A stretch of 64,000 nucleotides of DNA. It comes from JAGBWK01 sp964544595 (GTDB lineage: Bacteria > Bacteroidota > Bacteroidia > Bacteroidales > Muribaculaceae). The notes beneath the pieces are model-generated. The model made no database searches and was not told the origin of the DNA. It saw only the letters and a program-made list of their open reading frames with translations. The position numbers and the translations under genes are program-made. Location of the stretch: NCBI GenBank assembly GCA_964544595.1, contig CAZJBM010000003.1, positions 1 through 64,000 on the forward strand. The letters are read 5' to 3'. Below are positions 30,166-39,890 of the stretch, in pieces. Positions within the stretch are counted from its first letter, which is position 1, and each line of letters opens with the position of its first letter.

Positions 30166-32106
30166 TCAATAAGCTCTCAAAATATCCCAATGGCCGCCTT
30201 TGGTTGAGCCGACCCTTCTAATCAGACCTGCAGAAACTAAACTTTCAATTCTTCTCTTAACGCTGCTATCGTGAATACCAATAATCTTAGCGATTTCAGA
30301 TCTTGTAATCTTAGGATTTGATTTTATGAGTTGATAAATCTTATCCTTTTCGTCAGTTTCTTGGTCGGTTTGGCGTTTGCGCTTCGTTTCTTGGTCGGTT
30401 TGGTGTTTGTGCTTGGTTTCTTGGTCGGTTTCTTGGTCGGTTTCTTGGTCGGTTTGGCGTTTGTGCTTGGTTTCTTGGTCGGTTTCTTGGTCGGTTTGGT
30501 GTTTGTGCTTGGTTTCTTGGTCGGTTTCTTGGTCGGTTTGGTGTTTGTACTTGGTTTCTTGGCCGGTTTCTTGGTCGATTTGGCGTTTGCGCTTGGTTTC
30601 TTGGCCGGTTTCTTGGTCGATTTGGCGTTTGTATCTCGTTTTTTTGTCGGTTTCTTGGTCATTTATTGGCTTGTGCCATGTTTCTTGGTCGGCTTCTTGG
30701 TCGAGATCATTATACTCCTTAGAGGTGTAGAAGGGAACAACAGGTTCACAAACTCCACAAAACTCAGTATCCCCCTCCATCCTACATGGATAGGGTTTAG
30801 AGGGTGCAAATTTTGACTCTACATCCTCAATCATATCACCATATATATCAAGCATAGCATTAACATCCTGCTCATTGCCCCCGGTGGATAGGGTCAGGAT
30901 AGTACGGTCGACGCCATTGCGATGAGTTTCATCGATTTTAGCCCGAGTATGGAAAACCATCTCCCACACTTTGCAGATACCGCTTAGCCCACTTCCGGCT
31001 CGCTCTCCAAATTCAATAAGAGAGAAAATCTTAAGCATAACGCCATTGCGCGGGTCCGAGACACCCCCATTAATAGCTTCAGTGACAGAAATGCGAATAG
31101 AGCCAGGATTAGACAGCCTATAACCATCCTCCGACTTCTGAATAACCAGACCTTGTCGGCCATAGAAATCGGCATGGACAACCATGTTGGTGACAGCCTC
31201 GCGTAAAAGCTTATGAAGAGGAGTGTCATCGACACGCAGATTACCCTTAAGCACAAAAGGCACCTTCAAGCCCTGTTGCATACGACGAAGCGCCTCAATA
31301 ACAAAATCAAACACATTCCCGCTCCAATCTCCCGACGTCGAAACAATTCGATCAGTCCAGCGAGTCGCGCCTAAAGAGCGGTTTTCTTGATAATCGAGAA
31401 AATAGTTAGGAAATTCGCGGGTAATCTCATACTCGTAGCCGAACATAAGAAGCCCTGCAGCCGTAGGATGATACATCCCATCCTCGCCGATCCCAATCGC
31501 ACCGATCTTACGCAAAAACATCTCGTCGTCCTCATTGTTCCAAAGATGGTTGGAGTGAGTAGAACGGAAGAAGTTGCGATAGCCCCTGACAGTATCCATG
31601 CAAAAAACCGACATATCCATCTTGTCAAGAACCTTAGCATCTTGAGTAATATGGGCAGCATCGCGAAACATCAGCGACATCTCGTCGAGAGAACAGTGGT
31701 AGTCCCCTTCATGGTTGCGGCGGAAAGTGCCTGATTTAGGATCCATACCGACATAGACGGGGCGTGCTGATCGCTCAGCTCGCGGAACACGAACAACAAG
31801 AATATTCTTGCCGTCGAGCACCATCGGCTTAACCATACTTTGGGTAACAATATTAGCGCTAATCTTCTGGCGATTATTTACCATGTTCCAAAAATCCTTC
31901 TGCAGCTTCTCGACATCGACATCCTCGGGGTGAAGAGAACCGTCCTTAGCTTCATTCACACCAAGCAAGATAATACCGCCGTCGGTATTGGCAAAAGCAG
32001 AGTAAGTCTCCCAAAATGAACGAGGGAAACCGCCCTTGGCCTTTTTAGCCTCAAGCTGATTGTGCTCTCTATATTCGCCAAGCTTGCTTAAATCGAATGT
32101 AACCAT
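30166..32106 (-). CDS. AlbA_2 (Schlafen-like) / HATPase domain protein with DQET repeat linker and winged-helix end
   Basis: A 646-residue protein. Residues 10-150 form an AlbA_2 domain (EFKxx-type start at REHNQLEAKKAKGG, then WETYSAFANTDGGIILLGV). A central region and an ATP-binding C4-type HATPase segment follow (LLREAVTNMVVHADFYGRQG, then GERAGSGLSGICKVW). Such proteins are annotated as ATP-dependent DNA helicase RecG-like or transcriptional regulators. Next comes a linker of about 120 residues made of DQET, GQET and K/R/H-rich spacers. The last 55 residues are a winged helix (NPKITRSEIAKIIGIHDSSVKRRIESLVSAGLIRRVGS) for DNA binding. The start chosen is ATG 32106 (MVTFDLSKLGEY). Function is unknown; related genes occur in defence islands and as stand-alone regulators. 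Confidence 0.82.
   Translation of the reverse strand: MVTFDLSKLGEYREHNQLEAKKAKGGFPRSFWETYSAFANTDGGIILLGVNEAKDGSLHPEDVDVEKLQKDFWNMVNNRQKISANIVTQSMVKPMVLDGKNILVVRVPRAERSARPVYVGMDPKSGTFRRNHEGDYHCSLDEMSLMFRDAAHITQDAKVLDKMDMSVFCMDTVRGYRNFFRSTHSNHLWNNEDDEMFLRKIGAIGIGEDGMYHPTAAGLLMFGYEYEITREFPNYFLDYQENRSLGATRWTDRIVSTSGDWSGNVFDFVIEALRRMQQGLKVPFVLKGNLRVDDTPLHKLLREAVTNMVVHADFYGRQGLVIQKSEDGYRLSNPGSIRISVTEAINGGVSDPRNGVMLKIFSLIEFGERAGSGLSGICKVWEMVFHTRAKIDETHRNGVDRTILTLSTGGNEQDVNAMLDIYGDMIEDVESKFAPSKPYPCRMEGDTEFCGVCEPVVPFYTSKEYNDLDQEADQETWHKPINDQETDKKTRYKRQIDQETGQETKRKRQIDQETGQETKYKHQTDQETDQETKHKHQTDQETDQETKHKRQTDQETDQETDQETKHKHQTDQETKRKRQTDQETDEKDKIYQLIKSNPKITRSEIAKIIGIHDSSVKRRIESLVSAGLIRRVGSTKGGHWDILRAY
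30345..30712 (-). repeat. Coding tandem repeat (DQET units)
   Basis: The region repeats GACCAAGAAACC (DQET) about 15 times, alone or doubled, separated by 6-residue blocks such as KHKHQT, KRKRQT and KRKRQI. Larger units of 10 and 14 codons are visible. Stop codons are absent in the other frames, a by-product of the repeat. Confidence 0.9.
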
Positions 32107-32361
32107 GAAAAGATCAACTTTATTATTAGCGTCATAGCCAACCTTGACCCCCAAAAAATAAGGCCCTGAAGTTTCGTAAGTGCAAATTTAACAAAAAAAC
32201 ACTTTAAAACTAAGAAGAAACAGCAATAAAGCGAAAAAAATATATTCGGTTGGGGAGAAGACAAATTATCGCTGAGAGGGAAATGGTAATCCGACCATGT
32301 GGCCCGGTTAGCAGCATGGTCGGATAGGGGTGGAATGAGGGGAGAGTTTGGAGGAGGGGGG

Positions 32362-34095
32362 CTATTTGATGAGGAGGGTGGCGGCGGAGGGGCCTTGGCG
32401 GCGGATGTAGAGGCCGGGGGAGAGGTTGGCGGGGTTGACCTCCACGCCGTTGAGGTTGTAGTAGCGGGCGGGAGCGTCGTCGCGGTCGGTCGCGACAGCC
32501 GCCACACCGGTAAGGAGGTCGGCGGGCATCTCCACCCCGGCGAAAACATTGCCCCAACCGGCGGGAGCAGCAGTCGCTATTCCGCCAATAAGCTCAAACG
32601 CCTTATTGCCCCGACCTGAGATGTAAGCCATGTTTGACTGCGGGTCGTGGGCGATCGCGGTGCACGAAGGCGCGCCGCCCCCGGTAAGGAGGCTCCAAGA
32701 GTGGTCGACGTTGGCTTCGAGAGTGGTCGCGTCGTATTCGCGGAGCACGACGCCGACCGTAGCGTTCATCACGTAGCCGTAGACATAGATGTTGTCGGGG
32801 TGCTGCTCGTTCTGAAGCACCTTGAAGTATCCGGTGAGTCCGGTTTTCGCAGCCGCGGGAGTGAACTCCGAGGAGCGCGAGGTGGTAGCGTTGATCCATT
32901 TGCCGTTGGTGGCATCGAGTTTCACTATGCATCCTTCGCGGGGAGTCTTGCCGACAGACGCGATAAACTCATCGGGATTCTCCGGGTTGATAAACTTGCC
33001 GTTGAACATACCGGCGAGCCACATAGTGTTGCCGACAACGGTGATACCTGAGTTCTGGAGAACGCAAGTCCCGCTCACGTCGGCCACGTCGACCTTGTTG
33101 AGCCACATGGCCGAGAGGTCGGCGTCGAGCTGACCGAAAATCGGGGTAGCTCTATTGAGCGGCGTAACCGATTTCCCTCCGAGCGAAAGCTCGGTGTCGC
33201 CATCTTTGCTGAAGGCATCGCCGTAGATGTAAAGCGAGTTGTTGACCCACTCCAGATTGATGATTCGCGACTGGGCGAGGCCGTCGTTGCCGATAGCGTC
33301 AGCAACGTAATTACCTTCTGAGTCAAATTTCAAGATAAACATATTGCCGGTAGATGTCTGGGCGTCGATCTGAGAGTTGGCGATATTGCGGGCGGGGAGG
33401 GTGACGCCGGGAGCGACGGCCATTTCCGCTGAGTAATTGCCCCCGACATATATATTTCCGTCGCCGTCGATTGCCACGGAATTGACGTTGACGGCATCGG
33501 CAACGAAATCCTGAACGGACTCATTGCCGGGGGCAGGCGCGGTGGCAACGTCAACATGTTTGTGCCACAGCACTTTACCCTCGCTGTTGGCTTTCGCGAT
33601 GAGCATACCGTAATTGCGGCGGTCGGTAGCGGTGCCGAAAGTTGTGATAGTGCCCTGGGCGTCGATGAGGTTCATGGCGTCGAGAGAGTCGCCGTGGCGC
33701 ACTTTTATGGCGAAAACCACATTTCCCTGATCATCCACGGCCACGTCGCCGCTATTGTTTGAGTAATCTCCTGAATTTGAGTATATTACCCATTGTTTCG
33801 CACCCGACGCATCGGTGGCGAGAAGGCAGAGGTTGTTGGTCTGGCTGTTGCCTGAGTTATAATTTTCGCCTTCGAAGAGCTTTTCACCCGCATAGAGGAT
33901 TTCGTTGGCCGACTCGGTCGAGCCCATTGTAGCGAGCCAGTAGATGGAGTTGCCGTCGGTGGCTATTGCCGAGGTCTGGTCGCCGGAGGTAGTGTTGCCG
34001 TCGAGCAGATAAGCCCATTTGCCGACAGGCGCAGTTTGGGCCGATAGGGTAAAGGATAGGGCAGCGGCGGCTGCGAGAAGTAGATTTTTCTTCAT
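32362..34095 (-). CDS. Secreted beta-propeller-like protein with sorting-domain-like C-terminus
   Basis: A 577-residue protein with a Sec signal peptide (MKKNLLLAAAAALSFTLSAQ). The body has repeated blades of the SBBP type: VNSVAIDGDGNIYVGGNYSA, DVAVDDQGNVVFAIKV, NMFILKFDSEGNYV and similar. The final 40 residues (ARYYNLNGVEVNP, then PGLYIRRQGPSAATLLIK) match the sorting-domain form also seen in two other proteins here. It is probably exported to the cell surface; ligand unknown. It is transcribed away from the TonB receptor operon. A -7-like TAACTTCG lies at 34133-34126. Confidence 0.75.
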   Translation of the reverse strand: MKKNLLLAAAAALSFTLSAQTAPVGKWAYLLDGNTTSGDQTSAIATDGNSIYWLATMGSTESANEILYAGEKLFEGENYNSGNSQTNNLCLLATDASGAKQWVIYSNSGDYSNNSGDVAVDDQGNVVFAIKVRHGDSLDAMNLIDAQGTITTFGTATDRRNYGMLIAKANSEGKVLWHKHVDVATAPAPGNESVQDFVADAVNVNSVAIDGDGNIYVGGNYSAEMAVAPGVTLPARNIANSQIDAQTSTGNMFILKFDSEGNYVADAIGNDGLAQSRIINLEWVNNSLYIYGDAFSKDGDTELSLGGKSVTPLNRATPIFGQLDADLSAMWLNKVDVADVSGTCVLQNSGITVVGNTMWLAGMFNGKFINPENPDEFIASVGKTPREGCIVKLDATNGKWINATTSRSSEFTPAAAKTGLTGYFKVLQNEQHPDNIYVYGYVMNATVGVVLREYDATTLEANVDHSWSLLTGGGAPSCTAIAHDPQSNMAYISGRGNKAFELIGGIATAAPAGWGNVFAGVEMPADLLTGVAAVATDRDDAPARYYNLNGVEVNPANLSPGLYIRRQGPSAATLLIK

Positions 34096-34296
34096 ATAAA
34101 TACGTTTTTTTGTGATTTTCCGTCGCGAAGTTACGCCACTTCAAGAGGTTGCGAAATACCCAAAAATGAGTAAAAACCGCATAAATACTCACTTTTGAGG
34201 ATTGCGGGTGATAGCGAGTGTGGCTACTTTCGCGATGGTTTACGATGCTATAAAATGTATAGCCGCCAATCATTTCACTAACATTACCACGAAGCA

Positions 34297-37077
34297 TTGA
34301 AACATTGGATATTAACATTGATCGGCCTGCTGGGCGCCGCTTTGGCGGCCAAAGGGGAGTCGTATATGCTGTCGGGGCGCGTGGTTGACGCGGAGAGTGG
34401 CGAGACGCTTCCCTACTCCTCAATTATGGTGACGCCGGGCAATCACGCCGTTGCCGCTGACGCCGACGGCTCCTTCGCTCTTTCGCTGCCCGCTGCCGAC
34501 TATACACTGACTGTCAGCTACATAGGTTTCAAGCCCTCGGTGCGCAAGATTTCGCTCAAATCGCCCTTAAGGCTGCAAGTCGCTCTCGACTCGGCTGAAA
34601 AGTCGCTCAAAGAGGTCGTGATCACCGCCACCGAGGGGGATGGGCTGACATCATCGTCGCGCATCGACCGGGAGGCGATGAACCATTTACAGCCCACGAG
34701 CTTCACCGACCTGCTCGAATTGCTCCCCGGCAACATATCGCGCGACCCCAACATGGGAACGGCCAACACAATAAGCCTCCGCGAGACAGGGACGATGAGT
34801 GCGACGGGCGCCCGAACGGTCAGCGACGACTACGCCATAACGTCGCTCGGCACGCAATTCATAATCGACGGCGCGCCAGTAGGCACCGACGCCAACCTTC
34901 AGAGCATACCCTCACAGGATGCCTCCGACCCCTCGGCCCGCCGCAGCGTCACCAACAAGGGGGTGGATATGCGAGCGATAGCTACCGACAACATAGAGTC
35001 GGTAGAGATAGTGCGCGGCATCCCCTCGGCTGAGTATGGCAATCTGACTTCGGGATTGGTGAATATAAAGCGTATACGCCGATCCACTCCCTTCACCTTC
35101 CGCTTCAAGGCCGATCAGTACAGCAAACTTTTCTCGGCCTCAAAGGGCTTCGCGATCGGGCAGAGCGGCAGCGCGGTTAACGTCGACGCGGGCTATCTCG
35201 ATTCAAAGACCGATCCGCGCGACAATCTGGAGACATATAAGCGCGTGACCCTCGCGGCCCGCCCTACACTCCGCATCAACTCAGACGACGTGAACACGCT
35301 ATGGACTTTCGGCGTGGACTACACAGGCTCGTTTGACAACGCGCGCACCGACCCCGACCTCAATTACAATAAAATCGACGAGTACGAATCGTCGTATAAC
35401 AAATACGCCTTCATCAGCGATCTTAATCTCGCTCTCAACCATTGCTCATGGCTCGACAACATAGTGGTCAACGTATCGGCCGACTATACGAGCGACCGCC
35501 TGACGCGCCGTAAGCAGGTAGCGCCGCAGAGAGCGTCGGTGGCGCCCTCGACCTACGACGATGGTGTGCACGACGGCCATTATCTGCTATCGGAATATAT
35601 CTGCGACTTTGAGGTCGACGGCAAGCCGGTAAACATAAATCTGCGCCTCAAAGCCAACGGCAAAGCCTCCAAAGGGAGATTCCTTACCCAATACAAAGCC
35701 GGGATAGAATGGTCATTTGCCAAAAACTACGGGCGGGGCCAGGTTTATGATTTAGACCGTCCGCTGTCGGCTTCATGGAGCACGCGCCCGCGAGCTTTCC
35801 GCGATATTCCCTCGCTGCAAGTGCTGTCGGGGTTTCTTGAAGATGAGCTGACGGCCAACGTCGGCAACAGCCGCGCGGAGCTGCGCGCGGGAGCCCGATT
35901 CATCACCCTCCCCGCGCTCGATGGCCGCTACGACATTGCCCGAAAGCCATATTTCGATCCCCGCTTCAATGTAGCGTGGCACTTCCCTGAGATCTCGGCG
36001 GGGCGTCCGCTCCGATTCATGATAGCGGGGGGATGGGGCTTGACCACCAAAATGCCCACAATCGACTATCTCTTTCCGCAATGCCACTACAACGACCTGA
36101 TACAGCTCAACTACTACGACGCGGCAAATCCGCTGGAATATAGCCGCATCAACCTGCGCACATATAAGGTCGACGCCACCAACTATGCGCTTCATCCTGC
36201 CCGAAACGGCAAATGGGAGGTGAGGGCCAGCGCCTCGTGGGGCAACAACCGCCTGTCGGTAGGGTATTTTCAGGAACGGATGACCGACGGTTTCCGCTAC
36301 TCATCGGTTTATTCACCCTACGCTTACCGAAAATATGACGCTACGGCTATCGACCCGACGGCTCTTACGGCCCCTCCGGCTCTCGAAGGGCTGCCATACG
36401 AGGACGTTAGGGTGCTCGACGGATTTCGCCGCGCCTCCAACGGCACCCGCATCCTTAAGCGGGGCATCGAGTATCAGATTTCAACAGAGCGATGGCGCCC
36501 ACTGTGCACTTCGCTTATAATCAGCGGCGCATGGTTTAAATCGACATACTCCAACTCGCAGATGCTCTATTCGACGGTCAATGACGCGGTAGGCGATCAA
36601 GCTATCAGCGACATGTATGTAGGCATTTACGACACAACCGACGGGCGCGTAAACGAGCAGTTGAACACCAATTTCATGTTTGACACCCAAATACCGCGCT
36701 GGGGGCTGATATTCTCGACGACGGTGCAGTGTATGTGGTATGTGAAAACGACACGCTTGCGCGACAACCCGGTGCCCGACTCCTACATATCGGCTGCCGA
36801 CGGACTCCTGCGCCCATACACTGCCGAAGCGGTCGAGGCCAATCAACTTCTCGGCTATCTGGTGAAGAGCTATAACGACGACGCCTACCGCACCGTGAAA
36901 GTGCCGACGGCTGTCTATCTCAACCTGAAGGCCACCAAGCAGATAGGCCGCTGGCTGAGGGTATCGGCCTTTGTCAACCGCATAGTCGACTATCTTCCCG
37001 ACTATAAGAGCAACGGCATGACCGTAAGAAGATATTCTGACGCCTACTTCGGCATGGAGGCCACAGTAATAATATAG
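34297..37077 (+). CDS. TonB-dependent outer membrane receptor (TTG start)
   Basis: A 926-residue receptor. After the signal peptide (KHWILTLIGLLGAALAAKGE) come a carboxypeptidase-regulatory-like domain (SGRVVDAESGETLPYSSIMV), a plug (DLLELLPGNISRDPNM, VEIVRGIPSAEYGNLTSGLVNIKRI) and a 22-strand-type barrel that ends in YFGMEATVII. It imports a substrate too large for porins using TonB energy. The start appears to be TTG 34297: an in-frame stop lies 18 bases upstream and no ATG precedes the signal peptide. No SusD partner follows; instead a DUF4876 lipoprotein, a DUF6850 barrel and an M16 protease form the operon. This argues against a glycan substrate and for a metal complex, peptide or protein (inference). 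Confidence 0.93.
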   Translation: MKHWILTLIGLLGAALAAKGESYMLSGRVVDAESGETLPYSSIMVTPGNHAVAADADGSFALSLPAADYTLTVSYIGFKPSVRKISLKSPLRLQVALDSAEKSLKEVVITATEGDGLTSSSRIDREAMNHLQPTSFTDLLELLPGNISRDPNMGTANTISLRETGTMSATGARTVSDDYAITSLGTQFIIDGAPVGTDANLQSIPSQDASDPSARRSVTNKGVDMRAIATDNIESVEIVRGIPSAEYGNLTSGLVNIKRIRRSTPFTFRFKADQYSKLFSASKGFAIGQSGSAVNVDAGYLDSKTDPRDNLETYKRVTLAARPTLRINSDDVNTLWTFGVDYTGSFDNARTDPDLNYNKIDEYESSYNKYAFISDLNLALNHCSWLDNIVVNVSADYTSDRLTRRKQVAPQRASVAPSTYDDGVHDGHYLLSEYICDFEVDGKPVNINLRLKANGKASKGRFLTQYKAGIEWSFAKNYGRGQVYDLDRPLSASWSTRPRAFRDIPSLQVLSGFLEDELTANVGNSRAELRAGARFITLPALDGRYDIARKPYFDPRFNVAWHFPEISAGRPLRFMIAGGWGLTTKMPTIDYLFPQCHYNDLIQLNYYDAANPLEYSRINLRTYKVDATNYALHPARNGKWEVRASASWGNNRLSVGYFQERMTDGFRYSSVYSPYAYRKYDATAIDPTALTAPPALEGLPYEDVRVLDGFRRASNGTRILKRGIEYQISTERWRPLCTSLIISGAWFKSTYSNSQMLYSTVNDAVGDQAISDMYVGIYDTTDGRVNEQLNTNFMFDTQIPRWGLIFSTTVQCMWYVKTTRLRDNPVPDSYISAADGLLRPYTAEAVEANQLLGYLVKSYNDDAYRTVKVPTAVYLNLKATKQIGRWLRVSAFVNRIVDYLPDYKSNGMTVRRYSDAYFGMEATVII

Positions 37078-37118
37078 TAATCCCACATACTTGTCAAATC
37101 AATAATCAAATTAAATAT

Positions 37119-38387
37119 ATGAACAGGATATTCGCGATATTAATTACGATGACAGCGCTTTGCGCTTGCGATGACTCGCTCGACGGCGCTATAGACAGAA
37201 TCGAAGTGGAGGTAAATATCATTACCTCTGACGCCACCGTCGCCTCGAAGAGCGACGAGGCGATAGAGTTTCGCAACATAGCTTCGGGAAGGATGTCGAA
37301 ATTCGAGGCCGGGGAGCCTGTGATGCTTGTGACGGGTATGTACGACGTATCGTACACGGCCTCGGCTGTTCTCGATAACGGCGCCAAATCGATGATCCGC
37401 GCCAACGCTTCGAGCGTGATTATCGACAAGAGCCATAACTCGGTGACTCTGACCACCTACTGCATGGTAGAGAACGACGACCTGATTATCTCCGAAATAT
37501 TTTTTGCCGGTACGCTCCAACCCTCAGGCAACCAATATTACGGCGACGACTACGTGAAACTCTACAACAACACCGATCATGTGATCTACGCCGACGGCAT
37601 AACGTTTTTCGAGACAAAATTTCTCACCACCGAAAAGCGGGTTTACACGCCCGACGTGATGGCTACCGACGTGACAGTTCAGGCCCTGTACACCATTCCG
37701 GGCAGCGGCAAGGATCATCCGGTAGAGCCGGGCGAGTACCTGCTGCTGGCCGACACCGGGATAGACCACCGGGTGGCTAACCCCAACTCCTTTGACCTCT
37801 CAGGAGCCGACTTCGAGTGGTATGACCAGTCGACAACGCCATCGACCATGGATATTGACGGCCCTACGGTTGATAACCTTGATAAATGGTATTGCTACAC
37901 GCTCTCGATATTCCTGCTCCATAACCGCGGCTTCAAGGCCTACGGCATAGCGCGCATACCTATCGACCGCGACACGTATCTTAAAGACTACCGCTACGAC
38001 TTTGATTATGAGATAGTATCGGAGGTGGGAACATTCCCGATGAGCGGCAACGCCTACCGCCTGCCCAACGAGTGGGTCGCGGATATAGTGAATTGCAGCG
38101 TCGCCTCGCAGTATGCCTGGAATCTGTGCGCCCCGGCTCTTGACTCGGGGTGGACTTACTGCGGCACGATGGATAAGGACAAAACGCGCTATTTCAAGGC
38201 TGTGCGCCGTAAGTTGCTGTATATTAATGATAAAGGCAATCCTGTATATAAAGACACAAACAATTCGTCGGTCGATTTTAACCCGGAGGTCACTCCCTCG
38301 GAAATTGAAATCCAACATACGGCCATCGACGTCGACGGCAATGCCGCTGAGCGTATCACCTACGACGGAGTAACTCCAATCAAATGA
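37119..38387 (+). CDS. DUF4876 lipoprotein of a TonB receptor operon
   Basis: A 422-residue lipoprotein (lipobox LCAC, lipid Cys probably 17). The DUF4876 core is visible in LIISEIFFAGTLQPSGNQYY and DDYVKLYNNTDHVIYADGI, then the N-terminal beta-sandwich part around VMLVTGMYDVSYTASAVLDN. DUF4876 proteins occur next to TonB receptors in Bacteroidales, and I infer a surface role in substrate capture comparable to SusD or HmuY. It follows the receptor by 41 bases and overlaps the next gene by four bases (ATGA). Confidence 0.85.
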   Translation: MNRIFAILITMTALCACDDSLDGAIDRIEVEVNIITSDATVASKSDEAIEFRNIASGRMSKFEAGEPVMLVTGMYDVSYTASAVLDNGAKSMIRANASSVIIDKSHNSVTLTTYCMVENDDLIISEIFFAGTLQPSGNQYYGDDYVKLYNNTDHVIYADGITFFETKFLTTEKRVYTPDVMATDVTVQALYTIPGSGKDHPVEPGEYLLLADTGIDHRVANPNSFDLSGADFEWYDQSTTPSTMDIDGPTVDNLDKWYCYTLSIFLLHNRGFKAYGIARIPIDRDTYLKDYRYDFDYEIVSEVGTFPMSGNAYRLPNEWVADIVNCSVASQYAWNLCAPALDSGWTYCGTMDKDKTRYFKAVRRKLLYINDKGNPVYKDTNNSSVDFNPEVTPSEIEIQHTAIDVDGNAAERITYDGVTPIK

Positions 38388-39874
38388 TACGAATACTCGC
38401 CATATCGATAATCGCGTTGCCGCTGCTGCTGTCGGCTCAGACTGATCCGACTGTAGCGGAGCGGGCTTACGTCCACGCCGACCCGGTCGCGCGGGTATTC
38501 GAGAGATCGTATGCCGACCCGGTGGTGTATCAGCTCCGCGACTCGGTGTCGCTCAGCGATATACGGTTGGGCTACACGTCGCGGAATGAGAGCGAGCCTC
38601 TGAGCCTGCAGCTCGGCGACGGCGAGAGCTATTTCTCGGCCCGCGCCCGCGCATATATAAAGCATGGCACGTCAACCCTATGGGGCCGAGCTTCGTATAG
38701 CAACGGCAGGGTCAGCGGCACGGTATGGAACGAATCGGCCGACGCCGCCCTGATCTATCCATACTTCACGGCCGACTCGGTCGGCGGCGATATGAAGCTG
38801 GAGCGCTATCTCTTCGCGGGAGGATACGCCGACCGCCGCGGGAGATGGCTATGGGGCGCGGAGCTGCTCTACGAGGCGGGGCTGTATTATCGCAACGCGG
38901 ACCCGCGGCCGCGCAACGTCGCGGGTCGGCTCGACCTCTCGGCGGGCATAGGCTACAGAGTGGGGCGGAGCGTCGCGGCGGTGGCCATAAAGCTGCGTAA
39001 ATACAAGCAAACCAACGATATAAAATTTGTCAGCGAGATGGGTAAGTCGAAGGTGTATCATCTCACGAGGCTCGGAAACCATTACGCCCGCTTCGCGGGG
39101 GAGGGTGAGTCGGCCTATTTCGACGGTTATCGCTACGGAGTGGCGGCTGATATTTACCCGATTGAAGGAGAGGGGCTTGTGCTTTCGGCCGATTTGTCGC
39201 GGTTCACGTTTAAGAAGGTGCTGACGGCGCTCAATAAGCTACCTCTATGCCACGCGTGGCACAACGCGATGTCGCTCGAAGCGGGTTGGAAATCAGCTCA
39301 ATGGGGGTTGACGGCTCGCTTCGAGGCGTATCGGCGCCACGGAGCGGAGTCGCTTTTCGGCGACGCGTCGTCGGGCATTTATCCCAAAATCGGGGAGATA
39401 GAGATGTATGCCGACAATCATTATGCAGCCGCCTTCGAGGGGGCATATCAGATAAAGGTCGCCCGGTCAGCGAGCATAGCTATAGCTTCCTCGGCGGCTT
39501 ACACGCATAGGTCGACGATCTACGCCGACCCGGCTTCGGAACGGCTTCTGAACAGCGTAGCGGCGAGCGTGTCGCTGTCGGGCAGAGCGCTGATAGCGCG
39601 CCGCTGGATGGTCGACGGACGGATCGGGGGAGGAGTTCAAAATCCTGTCGCATCGCGGCTGTCGCTGCCCGAACTGACCACACTTACCAACATCGAGATT
39701 CGCGACTTCGCCATAGCCCGAAAAAAATCGGGTAATCTGGAGCTGCAACTAACGGCAACGCGCACACTAAATGACCGCTTCGCCCTCGCCATTGAGGGAA
39801 GCTATCGCCGGGGCTTCTATTCACAAGGAATTTCAACCGACGATATTCAAGCCTCGATTAAGTTAATATTTTAG
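38384..39874 (+). CDS. DUF6850 outer membrane beta-barrel protein
   Basis: A 496-residue protein with a Sec signal peptide (MIRILAISIIALPLLLSAQ). It is full of amphipathic strands and ends with Phe (QASIKLIF), so it is an outer-membrane barrel. LSDIRLGYTSRNESEPLSLQ and WGRASYSNGRVSGTVWNES are blocks of the DUF6850 family. These barrels accompany DUF4876 proteins and may help to place or release the surface lipoprotein, or form a second channel; neither role is proven. The ATG overlaps the previous stop (ATGA), so the two are translationally coupled. Confidence 0.82.
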   Translation: MIRILAISIIALPLLLSAQTDPTVAERAYVHADPVARVFERSYADPVVYQLRDSVSLSDIRLGYTSRNESEPLSLQLGDGESYFSARARAYIKHGTSTLWGRASYSNGRVSGTVWNESADAALIYPYFTADSVGGDMKLERYLFAGGYADRRGRWLWGAELLYEAGLYYRNADPRPRNVAGRLDLSAGIGYRVGRSVAAVAIKLRKYKQTNDIKFVSEMGKSKVYHLTRLGNHYARFAGEGESAYFDGYRYGVAADIYPIEGEGLVLSADLSRFTFKKVLTALNKLPLCHAWHNAMSLEAGWKSAQWGLTARFEAYRRHGAESLFGDASSGIYPKIGEIEMYADNHYAAAFEGAYQIKVARSASIAIASSAAYTHRSTIYADPASERLLNSVAASVSLSGRALIARRWMVDGRIGGGVQNPVASRLSLPELTTLTNIEIRDFAIARKKSGNLELQLTATRTLNDRFALAIEGSYRRGFYSQGISTDDIQASIKLIF

Positions 39875-39890
39875 AAACACAAAACAAGAT

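Noticed and set aside
30331..30816. Hydrophobic plus-strand frame (repeats of FLVGFLVGL)
   Set aside because: Translation of the DQET repeat on the wrong strand; a 12-base repeat leaves all frames open and gives an apparent membrane protein.
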